DNA of 59,274 bases from Paulinella micropora (Eukaryota > Cercozoa > Imbricatea > Euglyphida): positions 594,285 to 653,558 of the forward strand of contig BJOX01000347.1 in the NCBI GenBank assembly GCA_009731375.1, read 5' to 3'. A model generated the notes under the pieces. That model saw nothing but the letters and a program-made list of their open reading frames with translations. It was not told where the DNA came from and did not search any database. Positions 10,025 to 21,400 of this stretch are shown here, piece after piece. How positions within the stretch are numbered: the stretch's first letter is position 1; each line of letters opens with the position of its first letter. Position numbers and translations under genes: made by a program.

Positions 10025-10330
10025 GAAGAAGAAGAAGAAGAAGAAGAAGAAGAAGAAGAAGAAGAAGAAGAAGAAGAAGAAGAGGAGGAGGAGGAGGAGG
10101 AGGAGGAGGAGGAGGAGGAGAAGAAGAAGAAGAAGAATGTAATTCGAGTTCAAACATAAATTTAACGCGGTTATGATTGCAAACTCTGCATCATTATCGG
10201 GGGTTTTTTTTTTTTCGTTTTTCCCGTTGGCTGAATAAGAAAAAACAGATATTCCTAAAAAAAGAAAGAAAGAAAGAAAGAAAGAAACAAGAAGAAGAAG
10301 AAGAAGAAGAAGAAGAAGAAGAAGAAGAAG

Positions 10331-10362
<32 letters not shown>

Positions 10363-10395
10363 GTAGTAGTAGTAGTAGAAGAAGAAGAAGACACA
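9884..10395. repeat. Short tandem duplication and GAA microsatellites
   Basis: A block beginning TACAATTATCTCTCTAAATA (two copies, about 9897 and 9935) precedes (GAA)n/(GGA)n at 9976-10137. A second (GAA)n with a (GTA)n insert lies at 10289-10391, preceded by (GAAA)n. Poly-Glu and poly-Leu frames here are artefacts. Confidence 0.9.
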
Positions 10396-10837
10396 TAATA
10401 TAGTGCCCAAATATGTAGGGAATATAAGGACCTTAAAACAGATAAAAGTAAAATACATACAAACACAAATTACAATTAAATTTATATTTTCCTTCCTTCA
10501 ACTCTCAATGTTAATATTTAGTTTTTCTAATTGTTGACTGTATTTCCCTGTACGATGCTTACGATTTTGCTTCCATAAATAGAAAGAGGGCAGGAAGCAT
10601 GCAGGAAAGGAAGGCAAGAAAAAAAGAGGCGAAGGGAAGTCAGAAAACCCAGAGAAAAGGGGTTTTCAGATTCTTCAGGGTTGTGGTGCCACTAAATGTG
10701 GGGGATAGTCTTGCCACCCCAGACCACAAAATCCTCCAAAGTTTTTGGGAGAATTTTAGGGTCTGGGGTGGCGACACTAGAATGAAATGATCCTACCGGT
10801 TACACTAGTACTACCGGTCCGCACTCTGTTAGTCCGC
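10396..10837. other. Host intergenic sequence with a foldback
   Basis: No gene is seen. An imperfect inverted repeat with arms of about 28 bp lies at 10713-10739 and 10745-10772 (GCCACCCCAGACC against GGTCTGGGGTGGC with AAAAT.CT inside), separated by only a few bases. It could be a small foldback transposon or a hairpin RNA. Confidence 0.4.
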
Positions 10838-10885
10838 AATGACCGCATAAACATTTCTTCTGTGACTGATTTGGTATTTAATTTC

Positions 10886-10924
<39 letters not shown>

Positions 10925-10985
10925 CCGTTTTANNNNNNNNNNCCGCATAAACATTTCTTCTGTGACTGATTTGGTATTTAATTTC

Positions 10986-11022
<37 letters not shown>
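10838..11022. other. Duplicated flank around a 10-N gap (assembly artefact)
   Basis: The block CCGCATAAACATTTCTTCTG and the following 25 bases plus poly(T) occurs both before (about 10844) and after (about 10943) the N run at 10933-10942. The two contig ends overlap in sequence but were not merged, so the gap length of 10 is nominal and the duplication is probably not real. Confidence 0.75.
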
Positions 11023-11024
<2 letters not shown>

Positions 11025-11400
11025 CGATCTGAAAAGTTTATTAAAAATACTAAAATAATAACTCAAAACTAAGCAATTCCAAAACTCTAAAAATCCCATA
11101 GCCAAGTCCAAAGTCCACGTGTCCATCTGAGTACTCATCTGCACATCACTCCGCGCAGCCGGTCTGAAAAGAGTCAGGTATGAGAGAGAGAGAGAGGAAG
11201 AGAAGCCAGAAATCGAAGAGGAGATACTCATGTAATGCAGGCAAAGATCCCACTTGCAATCAAACTGAAAACGCTCAAAGAGAACCCCAACAGCTCCAAC
11301 CACCAAACGGTTTGTCCAAAAGGCATACTCTCTTTTCGCATTAACAGTCCGCAGGACCATCACCACAAAAACAGAGCATCAGCCAGTTGACAACTGACAA
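10986..11400 (-). mobile_element. Poly(A)-ended retroposed sequence
   Basis: Read on the minus strand, this ends with an AATAAA-type signal (the TTTATT at about 11037 on the plus strand) about 15 bases before a poly(A) tract (plus-strand poly T, 10988-11021). That is the 3' end expected of a reverse-transcribed mRNA or a LINE/SINE tail. The body gives a 160-aa frame ending in poly-Lys, of unknown nature; I do not claim it codes. Confidence 0.4.
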
Positions 11401-11745
11401 CTCAATCGCACCCCCCACACTAGACACTTCAGACCAAAGTAGAAAGGGAACGAGAGGACGCAGTAGACACCAAGCTAAGGAAAATATATACCTGGTAGAA
11501 GGTGGCGAGAGAGAAAGAGATAGAGCGTCAGAGAGAACGAGAGAGAGAAGGAAAATGATAGGCGAACAGAGTGGGACTCGGGTTCATTTTCCACAAAAGA
11601 AGAAAAGGAACCCCCTACCTCACTAAACGAAAACTGACCCTGTAAAAACTCCCAGTGGGAGAAAAATATGCACCAAAAGAAAAATGCAGTTAAGCACGAA
11701 CGCTGATTATTTTCGAAGAAAGAGAGAAGGGGAGAAAGAGGAAAA
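11401..11745. other. Purine-rich host sequence, no gene seen
   Basis: GA-rich stretches (about 11505-11560) and no recognisable coding signal. Confidence 0.3.
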
Positions 11746-12481
11746 AATTAATGCTAAAATTACTACTACTACTACAGCTAGTACTACTACTATTAATACT
11801 ACAAGAACGAAGCGGAAAAGATCAGTCCCAAAAGGTGGGAAATTGAGCAAAAAGTCCAAAAAAGAGCAGAAACTGAGCAGGAGACAAAAACTGTGGAAGA
11901 AAACAGCCCAAGACAAGACCTGAGACAAACAGAGAGAGAGAGAGTGAGAGAGAGAGAGAGAAAAGAGAGAGAGAGAGAGATATAGAGAGAGTGAGTGAGA
12001 GAGAGAGAGAGAGAGTGAGATATATATATATATATAGAGAGAGTGATAGAGAGAGATGTACACATATACACACATACATACATATACTCATGAGCACACA
12101 TATTCATACAACACATATACATACATATATATGTATACACACAAACACATACAAGAACACTATATGAGCAAGAGGTAAGAGAGAAGATGAGTGAAGTGCA
12201 AGTAGGGATGAGGAAAAGATTCTCAGGAGTAAAAATCATCGAAATCGTCGGAGGCGGAGTCGTCATTGCCGTCATCCCTAGAATAGATCCAATCATCATG
12301 CTTGGGGCAGAGTGCATCATTAACAATATCGGGGTCAAGGGGTGCAAGCGCATCATCAGCATGTCCAAGCAGGGTGCCGTATGGGAGACGAGAGGAAGCA
12401 ACACGTTGAGAGGCAATGACGCAAGAGACAGAGTAAGGAAGAGAGGAAGAGGAGGAGAAAGAGGAAGAAGTAGAAGTAGTA

Positions 12482-12533
<52 letters not shown>

Positions 12534-12592
12534 AAGTAGTAGTAGTAGTAGTAGTAGAAGAAGAAGAAGAAGAAGAAGAATAAGAATAAGAA

Positions 12593-12657
<65 letters not shown>

Positions 12658-12695
12658 GGAAGAAGAATAATTCGAAGAGGAAGAAGAAGAAGAAG

Positions 12696-12727
<32 letters not shown>

Positions 12728-12764
12728 GAGAGAAAGCGAGAGAAAGAGAGAGATTCGATCGCAA
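11746..12764. repeat. Microsatellite cluster: CTA, GA, TA, GTA, GAA
   Basis: Runs of (GA)n at 11935-12058, (TA)n near 12020 and 12120, (AGT)n at 12474-12550 and (AGA)n at 12556-12725. The interval 12185-12470 is not repetitive. On the minus strand it encodes an acidic tail (DDWIYSRDDGNDDSASDDFDDFYS, split here as DDWIYSRDDG and DDFDDFYS) ending in a stop at 12223. This may be the true C-terminus of the zinc-finger gene or a separate exon, but frame breaks prevent a firm model. Confidence 0.8.
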
Positions 12765-12817
12765 AAGAGAAGGAAAGAGTCAGATAAGAGGAGAAAGGTG
12801 AAGGGAAGCGTGCAAAG

Positions 12818-13321
12818 TCAATGTGCAGAGAGGTAAGAGGGGGGGTCCGAGTTGAAATCGCCGGATGGAAGCAGAGACTGACGTAGGGGATCCATCCATG
12901 GGGCGTCGCTTGGTAGAGCCAGGTAGGGGCACAGGTAGTAGATGCAGAACTGTCGAATAGCAGCGTGACTGATCTTGAGGGCAAGACGATGTTGAGCAGA
13001 CTCGAGATGATCTATCCATTGTGACAGGGAGCGGAACTTGAACACGTCAGGGCAGATGGGGCAGTCCATGGGGCAGGCATTTGTTGATACAGGGCGTCGT
13101 GAAGGGCTCGGAGAAGGGTATGGGGAGGTCGGATTCGATGTGCGGCTTCGCTTGTGCCCTTTGTTGTGTCGTTTTCCTTTTACATGTTGAGTCCATTCGT
13201 TGGAATTTCTGCATTGGACGTCACATTTCTTACAGCAGAACTTGTGGTCGTCCTCATTTCCCTTGTCATTCACCTTAGGGGAGACAGAGTCCGCGTCAGT
13301 GTACTTGCGTTTCTTCACCAT
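12818..13321 (-). CDS. Two-zinc-finger protein, probably retroelement-related
   Basis: A 167-aa protein with a KKRK basic start. The first finger is CCKKCDVQCRNSNEWTQHVK followed by GKRHNKGHK, a C2H2 of the matrin/U1 type. The second finger is CPICPDVFKFRSLSQWIDHL followed by ESAQH. The ATG lies about 60 bp downstream of the poly(A)-like 3' end of the retrotransposon at 13481-17700, on the same strand. RLE-type retrotransposons often carry N-terminal zinc fingers, so this may be the first part of a second, microsatellite-interrupted copy. A host nucleic-acid-binding protein is the alternative. Confidence 0.45.
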   Translation of the reverse strand: MVKKRKYTDADSVSPKVNDKGNEDDHKFCCKKCDVQCRNSNEWTQHVKGKRHNKGHKRSRTSNPTSPYPSPSPSRRPVSTNACPMDCPICPDVFKFRSLSQWIDHLESAQHRLALKISHAAIRQFCIYYLCPYLALPSDAPWMDPLRQSLLPSGDFNSDPPSYLSAH

Positions 13322-13480
13322 GTTTGCGTTAGCCAGGCCGGGCCTTTTTTTTCTTATCTAGCTAATAAGCTATTTGTATAATTTTTTTTTTTTTTTTGAG
13401 CGATTTTTTTTTTAACAAACAAAAGTAATTAATACGTAGTCAATAATAGAGTCCTAGCCAAGGCATTATCTAATTATACA

Positions 13481-16400
13481 TTACGATAGGGAAAGCAAGA
13501 GGCGAGTCTGATGGGTCGCCGCTTGTGCTGTGGCAGTGTGTGGGTGTAAGCGGTTGGATTTCTTGAGCTGGTGCATCCAGTTGATGTAGTTCCATCGATG
13601 GATTGCGAAGTGCAGAATAGCTTTGATCCGTAGAGCATATCCGTGCGGCGTGTAGATCGACTGCATGTGAAAAGCTGCTTGTTCGCCAAGGTTCTTCATC
13701 AAGACTTGAGCATGCATTCCGAAGCCACCGAAAGTACTACCGAAGCTAGAAATGACAAACGGGATAAATTCAGCGCCGGCTTGCCTGCATCCTTCCGCGT
13801 GTTTGTTGATTTTTTCGGCTTCACGCTTCTCGATGGCAGCATTGACGTCGCGAATCGTATCTTCGACATAGGACGGAGCGATGGGGTTGGTGATGGCTAG
13901 ATCAGTGTCAAGCTGTAGCTTGGAGGTAGTAGACGCAGAGGGAAAGACAGCAAGATCGACCCATCGTTTCTCATCGTTGTAGTAACGAGGCTCAAGCGTT
14001 GCATTCATTCCACCTACCTTAGACACATCCTCATACAATAGCTTTACAAGGCCATCGTGCTTGAGCTTGGCACCTGTTCCACGCTTGTGTGTGCATGTGT
14101 TGTCAGTGTGTGTTTCGAATGCAGAAAGAGAGATGAAAGTGTTTTTGCATTCGTAACAAGCATAAGGTCCTGGGTCGGGAGGCCGCTCTTTTGATTGATC
14201 AACAAGGCCAGCGCGTCTTTGCCCCATGAGATCCCATATCTGATCTTTGAGAAGGAGATATGAGTGTATGGGTGGGCAAGTAAGGGCAAGATTGGCTCCT
14301 TCAGCAAGTAAGGCATTCTGGCGGGCACGTTCTACATCAGGGACATCACTTGCTCGCCAGCTTTCGAAACGCTGTAAATTGTGTTGTGCGAGGAAGCATT
14401 TTTGTAATTTTGCAAAACGCATGGTGTAGGCGGGCAAATCAGCACGAGCAGTTAGAAAGGGACTCAGATCAGAACAAGCATAGTGTTCAAGGAAAGAACT
14501 GCAAGAAAGTGTTTTGCTTTCGTTGCAGATGGGAAGGAGAGTGGTGATAGGGATAGGAAGCTCGGCGCCGCTCGGGAACTTGGTCACTGGGTTGTCATTT
14601 GCCTGAGCGCGCAGCCGGTCTAGAGTGGGAAGAGCTTCTAAGAACAGAGGAAGAGGGGGAGGATGATATTTCTCAACACTCAAAGTATTCACTATATATT
14701 GAGGGTTGACTATCTCGAAAGCTTTCCAGATCCTGGGTGCAGCATCAGCAAGTGATGCTGCGTAGGCGATAGGGGCGAGAGCTTTGACGTCAGATAAACC
14801 GAAGCCGCATGAGTGTGTGGGGAGGCATGCTTGAGTGCGAACAGATGCCTGCACATCATCGGGCAGTGAGTGGAACGCTCTTGCATCTACACCGAAGACA
14901 TGCAGAAAAGTGTCATGCATGTGTTGATCGATTTGGTTGATGATGTTGGTAAAGAGAGAAGTAGGTATGGTGCGCATGACATGAACAAGGTAGCTGGGAA
15001 GTGTTTTAGATAGAGTGTGGTATGCAATTTGATGTGGCATGCGCTCGTCCTTGAGAGCTTCGAAGACAGGTGTGATTTTTGATAGTACGTCCTTGGATAT
15101 CTCATTCATCATTTCTTGCTTCCATTCGTCATCGTTGAAGTTGCCGATCACACCCTTGAGTGTCTTTGTCCATCCGCGCGTGATTGGCTTTTGATGCTCG
15201 GCTGCAAAGTCAATGAGGGACTGTGGCGGCGGAGCACGTGACGGCCAGAGGATGCATTCGATGGTGAAGTTGAGATCATAAGGCTTGTTGGCGATGAATT
15301 TTCTGGTAGCAGTGACGACCGATTCCGTATCAGTGCCCACGAAGTGGAAATTGTCAGCGTACGATACACATTCAGCCTCGGTGTCCTCAAGCGCTTTCTC
15401 AGTAAGGTCGATCATGGAGTTGCACGCAAGAAGCATAGATAGTGAGCAACCTTGGTTGCATCCATCGTTGTGGCCCATGCCAATGTGCGGTTTGCCTGAT
15501 TGATCTTTGTAAACAATCCATGTTTCTGCGTCGTTGCCGTACTGCAGGTCGATGCAACCGTAGTGGTATTTGAGCTTCTCTTGACTGTATGCGGCCTGGA
15601 GCATTGCTTTTCTTTCTCTGCTGTTGAAAAAGTTCGCAGCGTCCAGGATAATACAGGCAGGAGAGAGAGGGGTGGCAGGACGAGAAGGAGTGGGAGGGCA
15701 GGCGGCAGGACAGGATAGGATGGATTGGATAGTGAGGATGGCTGCTTGATTTCCACCATTTTGACCAACTGCATATTGTGTGCGGTGGAGGATGTTGCTT
15801 TTACCTGGTACTCGGTCGTGCTTAATGGTGATAGCACGATCTACGATAGAAAGAAGGCTGATTCCCCACGAGAGTGGTCTCAGCTTTTCTTTCTTTTCAT
15901 TGTACCATTTTCCCATACAGTCTCGAACACGTAGGTGCGGTCTTGTCATAGCGGGGACGTTGTTGTGAGCGAGGTGAGAAAGGAGGCTGATGATACAATC
16001 CTTGGAGTTAGGATCGTCGAGGAGATAGAGGAGGAGTTTAGGCGTCCACCCATAAATGTCTCTAAGATTGTCGCGCTGGAGCTGAGATATGGCCGCCCGT
16101 ACATTTTCTTCTTCAATTTTTACCATTACCACACTAGGTGGGTTTGGTAAAGCGTCACTGTTTGAGTCTGCTGCTCGCTTCAGCAACTTTTGAAAAAGCT
16201 TTTGTTGTATTTTTGAGTCGGTGATATCCGCAGGCACATCCAGGCTAGTAATCTTATCAGACTTATGAGTTTTGTTACCTTTGGTGTTTCTGATAATATT
16301 CCTTATCAGTCTATCCTTGGGGTCGAGGTTGAGCTGTCGGTCGTCGTCTGCAGGAGGAGATGGCATGCTGGCGGTGGATATTGATGCGGGCATGTTGATG

Positions 16401-17104
16401 CGTTGAAGTTGTGCTTGTAGCTTCTTTCTTGGTCTGCGTCTTGACAGCTGGAGTGCTAATGACGGGAACGCTAGAAAGGCGAGGAGTGCATTGTGTAGCG
16501 TCTCGTCGTCGGTCACACCAGCATCCCATCTGCTCAAAGCACTAGAAAGTGGTTTGATGACGTTGTTGTGAGCAGAGATTTGAAAGATGCGTTGCAGATC
16601 AATAGGTAGTGATTCCCAGGTGGGGTGTGTTGCAATGCATGGAAACATTTCAAGGACAGCTGAGCCATCATCAAGATCAGGGCCGGAGCGGGGGTCATGG
16701 TCAGGAGGAATAGAAGGGCAAGATGATGTGGCAGATAAGGGTATAGAAGGAGAGGGAGCATTGGGTTGTGAGAGCGGAGGGGTATGTACATGTTGTGCAA
16801 TGTGTGAATTAGATGCTGCAGGTGGTGTGTGTGGTGAAAGGGGAGAGAGAGATAGCTGAGTAGAGGGGGTGGCTTCGGGTTCTGGCGAGTCATTAGCATC
16901 CTGAGTAGTAGCCTGAGAGATAGATGAAGGGAGAGAGAGAGAAATAGATGGTGAACTAGGTGGAGATAGAATGGGAGCGCTAGCACATGCACCAGGGCTG
17001 ATCATGAGGGGGTGATTAGGTGCGCAAGGTGCAGAACTAGGAGAGGGAAGAAGGACGGGAGAGAGAGAAGAGTGAAGAATAGGAGAAGAGAAAGAGGGAT
17101 GCAA
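13481..17104 (-). mobile_element. RLE-type non-LTR retrotransposon, reverse transcriptase plus endonuclease ORF
   Basis: An intact frame of about 1207 codons (the apparent start at 17104 is TTG). Residues 1-160 are Ser/Pro-rich. Reverse transcriptase motifs follow: IILDAANFFNS (motif A, about 486-496), GCNQGCSLSM (motif B, about 548-557) and VSYADNFHFVG (motif C, about 580-590), with YADN in place of YADD. Near residue 983 is a C2H2-like CYECKNTFISLSAFETHTDN. The C-terminus has KRWVDLAVF, LDTDLAITNP and EFIPFVISSFG, the layout of a PD-(D/E)XK restriction-like endonuclease. A poly(A)-like tract sits downstream at about 13380-13415. The 3.6-kb open frame suggests recent activity, although the second catalytic Asp of the RT is Asn. 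Confidence 0.75.
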
Positions 17105-17700
17105 TGTGTGTCAAGAGAGAGAGAAGGTGTAGCAGTACAAGTACTACTACTAGTGGTGAGACGAGGGTGTGAGGAGAGAGAGAGAGAGGGAGAGTTGTTG
17201 GCAGCATTGGCATGATCAAGAGTTGCAAGCTTGGCTAGCTTTGCTGCTTTAGTTGATCCTTTAGGGCGTCCTCGTCGTTCAACTTTATCAGCGTCATCAG
17301 TAGCTTTGCGCTTCTTGGATACCTTTGCCTTCGGTTTCTTTGATGGAGGGTGGCTGTGGATGGGTTGGTCGGCTGGTGAGAAGGACAGGAGAACGGAGGC
17401 TGTGCGCTTTCTCTTCTTCTGACCTATGCTGGAAGTAGATATAGCATTGATAGTGATAGCAGGGATAGCATGGTGTTGAATGTGAGAGTGAGTTGTCTGA
17501 GATGTAGGTGTGTGAGAGAGATGAGATCGAGGGGGTGAGGAAGTTGGTCCGTTTGTCGAAGTTTCCGCGTTTGTCGAAGTCTGCTTTTTGGTTTCGGCGT
17601 TGCTTTTGTTGTCTTCGTTGGTTGGGATGGTCTCCAGTCGTCGTGCAGAAGTGCTCTGGGAGTTATCAAGTGGTTTTGATGTCTCACTTCGAGTCACCAT
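17002..17700 (-). CDS. ORF1-like N-terminal part of the same retrotransposon
   Basis: A 232-aa frame starting with ATG (MVTRSETSKPLDN). It is Ser/Thr-rich and carries KKRKRTA, KKPKAKVSKKRKA and an AT-hook-like RRGRPKGSTKAAKLAK, so it should be nuclear and DNA-binding. It overlaps the RT frame by about 100 bp in another frame. After SLSLDT the predicted protein becomes an implausible Leu/Phe run, while the RT frame becomes Ser/Pro-rich. A frameshift near 17104-17120, programmed or mutational in a CT-rich tract, could join the two. Confidence 0.5.
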   Translation of the reverse strand: MVTRSETSKPLDNSQSTSARRLETIPTNEDNKSNAETKKQTSTNAETSTNGPTSSPPRSHLSHTPTSQTTHSHIQHHAIPAITINAISTSSIGQKKRKRTASVLLSFSPADQPIHSHPPSKKPKAKVSKKRKATDDADKVERRGRPKGSTKAAKLAKLATLDHANAANNSPSLSLSSHPRLTTSSSTCTATPSLSLDTHCIPLSLLLFFTLLSLPSFFPLLVLHLAHLITPS

Positions 17701-17718
17701 TTCCTTTTTTTCAGTAAC

Positions 17719-17720
<2 letters not shown>

Positions 17721-17792
<72 letters not shown>

Positions 17793-17918
17793 NNNNNNNN
17801 NNNNNNNNNNNNNNNNNNNNNNNNNNNNNNNNNNNNNNNNNNNNNNNNNNNNNNNNNNNNNNNNNNNNNNNNNNNNNNNNNNNNNNNNNNNNNNNNNNNN
17901 NNNNNNNNNNNNNNNNNN
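17721..17918. other. Poly(T) run and 126-N assembly gap
   Basis: Poly(T) from 17721 to 17792 runs into N from 17793 to 17918. The 5' end of the retrotransposon may extend into the gap. Confidence 0.95.
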
Positions 17919-17970
17919 TTTTAGCCTTTGGCTGAACAGACAGAAACCACCCAACGACGATCCTTTCAAC

Positions 17971-18483
17971 ATGGGAGCTAAACCATCAGCCGAGACTGCC
18001 GCCATCACCGCCGCCATGGGGAAGGACAACAAAGTCATCGTGGATGTTCGAACAGAGAAGGTGGTGTCTTTCCTTTCTCCTCGTTCTTTGTGGTTGATTT
18101 CCACTTCTTGAGAATAAAAACATGTGCTAACGAACATCGCGGAAAAAAACCACCTCCCAGCTTCGAACTTGATCGATTTTTTCTATCTTCGCATGAGTCG
18201 AGCCTTATGAAGTATTTTGGAACGTCGATGAAGATAATATTCACAGAGTTGCAACTGCTCGTCAAGTTGTGATTTTTTTTTTGCGCCCTTATTTTTTGCC
18301 ATGTGATGTCTCAGGACCGAACAGCCAAAAAGGGCGGAGATACCCTCGCAGACAGCAAGACCCTAGAGTTCGACGACAAGAAAAATGATTTCAAAGGTCT
18401 CAAAAGTTGTCCTCTTGTTGACTTGCCCATCTTTGTTATTATCATCTTCCATGTTTACTGACGAGAAATGGGCCGAGCAGTTA

Positions 18484-18520
<37 letters not shown>

Positions 18521-18657
18521 AATCTATCCATCTATCCATCTATCTTCTGTCTGTCTATCTATCTATCCATCTTCTATCTATCGATTGATAACCATGCATC
18601 TGTCTTGCGATCGATCTATCTTCACTGACGTGATTGGCGCTTCCTTGTCTGGTAGAC

Positions 18658-18697
<40 letters not shown>

Positions 18698-18718
18698 GGA
18701 TGGATGGATGGATGGATG

Positions 18719-18764
<46 letters not shown>

Positions 18765-19429
18765 GATTAGATAGATAGATAGATGAGATATCGACTAATC
18801 AGAAAAAAGGAGCTTCTGATTTCGTCAACCGAGGGGGTCTGTGGGCAAAGTATTTACCCTATGCCCAGCTAAGCCGTGATATTTGCATGGAAGTGACTAA
18901 TACAGGCGATACCAGAAGAGCTCTCACGACAGCATGTCTCATCGAGAGCTCGAACCCCCAGTACCGGGCGGGGCCAGGGCTCGTTCCATAAGCGCCCCTT
19001 GCAGAACGAGCTCTCACCTCCATTACAGAGGGCCCAGTAAGCAGATGGTGTTTTGGGACTGTGGCATCTCCGCATAGCATCATCGACAACCGACAGTCTA
19101 GCATAAACCGACAGAGCACTGTGGGTTTTATTCCGGGCTCAACAAGCGAGAAAGGGCACCCTGATGCAACAGGATTGTGCTTCCCGTCGCCATTTCGGCA
19201 TGTGACTTATAGGCGTATGGCTAGGCACACATAGGGCACCCCACCACGGGCCCAGCACTCCCACACCATCCCCTAATTGTCTGTCTGACGACAGATGGCA
19301 CCCATTTCAAAACCAAGCCCAAGGAGGGTCAGTGACACCTCCAGTGGCCTTGGTGGGATCCCCAGGTGGAGTGTGATGAGATATCGACTAATGTCAGAAA
19401 AAAGGAGCTTCATCGTAGATAGATAGATG

Positions 19430-19466
<37 letters not shown>

Positions 19467-19610
19467 GATAGACTAGATAGATAGAAATAGATCAGAGCCA
19501 TCGCCATCAGAGAAAGAACAGGAGGGGAGAACATGCACACAAACACAGACACACAGACGGTCGAATCCACTTGTTCCAAAAAATCCATTTGAGCGTTGCT
19601 CTTCTGTCTG

Positions 19611-19651
<41 letters not shown>

Positions 19652-21334
19652 CATCTATCTATCTATCCATCTATCTAATCTATCCATCTAATCTAATCTA
19701 TCTATCTATCTATCTATTTATCTATTTATCTATCTATCTATCTATCTATGTCTGCTTGAACAGCTTGTACGCGGCAACGGCAGCCGCGGCGACAAAAGCA
19801 GCGAAGAAGCTGACCGATGGTGGATACACAGCTGTGTTGAACGGCAAGACAGCTGCAACCATTACAAAAGCTCTGGATATTGAGAAGAAGAAGGTGGAGG
19901 CCGAGGCGAAGAAGGCGGAAGCAGAGGCAAAGAAGGCCGAAGCCGCCAAGGCGAAGGAGGAAAATAAGGACAAAGCGGAGGAACCCAAGAAGGAGGTACA
20001 TAGAGCATATTCAAAAGGCATGGACGACATACAAAAATGTGTCCATCCTGACGAAAATAAGGAGAAACCAGCGGAGGAGCCCAAGGAGGTACACGCAGAT
20101 ACCATCACACAGATTTCGCAACTATCAGGGAATGTAGATAATAGCCAGAAGGCATGGACGGACGTAAACCAAAAGGATGCAATCCATGAACAATGACTTC
20201 CAGCGTATCAATCTCTGGTAACATTCCTTCTTCTGGCCTGTGCAGTAGCTTCTTCGAAAACTCTCCTCAAGAGTTTTCTAATGAGCTATGGTACAGTGTC
20301 TGGACGCAAGGATTGTCTGAGAACGAAACACTTGACGTCCTTGTTGTTCTAACTGAAGGAAAAAAATAAGGAGAAACCAGCGGAGGAGCCCATGAAGGAG
20401 GTACGCAAAGATACCATCACAGACTGCTCCATTATCAGACGACATAAAAAACATTCAGAAGGTAGCAACGCACAATGACTTCCAGCGTATCATCTCTGTC
20501 AAGACTGCTTGTCTGGCCTGTGCAGTTGCTCGTTTGAAAACTCTCTTAGAGAGCTTCCTAATGAGCCATGGTACAAGTTAGGGACGCAAAGATTATCTGA
20601 GAACGAAACGTTTGACGTCCTTGCTGTACTTACTAAAGGAAGAAAATAAGGAGAAACCAGCGGAGGAGCCTAAGGAGGTACACATATCATTATGTAGATT
20701 TTGCCATAATCAGAAGACTTAGAAAATATTCAGAAGCTAGGGACGGACATAAAAGAAAATTGAGGGCAAAAGTAGAGTCTGCCCTGAGTATGTAGGTCCG
20801 GCAGAGGAAGTGAGGTGGAAGTTGGCTGTTGAATAAGCAGATAAGTTAGTCGGTAGGCAGCCTGCTATTCTACTCACCTCATTCAGTAGCCACCTACCTT
20901 CCATATCCTACCTTTGCCTACCTACGTACACGCCGATGTCCATCCCATAGGAAGAAAATAAGGAGAAACCAGCGGAGGAGGCCAAGAAGAAATTGTATAT
21001 ACATACCATCATATAGATATTCGCCATTCTCAGAGAGCGTAGAAAATATTCAGAAGGACATACGACAAAGGGATGTCAATCCCACCAGGTGCGGATAGAA
21101 AAAGTTGTTTCACTTTTGTCTACTTTGCGTCATCTGAATTTCCTAGTTCTAACAAGCATTCTCAGTGACGCACATTAGGCCAGAGTGATGCAGGTTTTCT
21201 ATCCACTCATTAGGAAGAAAATAAGCAGAAACCAGCGGAAGAGCCCAAGAAGGAGGTACACACTTACCTTCTTTAGATTCATTACCAGAGTACAGAACAT
21301 ATGGAGAGCATGGACGGACGTGCGTCAGAAGGAT

Positions 21335-21400
<66 letters not shown>

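Noticed and set aside
10986-11366. 160-aa minus-strand ORF ending in poly-Lys
   Set aside because: The end is a poly(A) tail read as Lys and the body lacks features; more likely 3' UTR of a retroposed transcript.
18480-19750. CRISPR-like array from GATA and TATC repeats
   Set aside because: Units are 4-bp microsatellites without unique spacers, in host introns.
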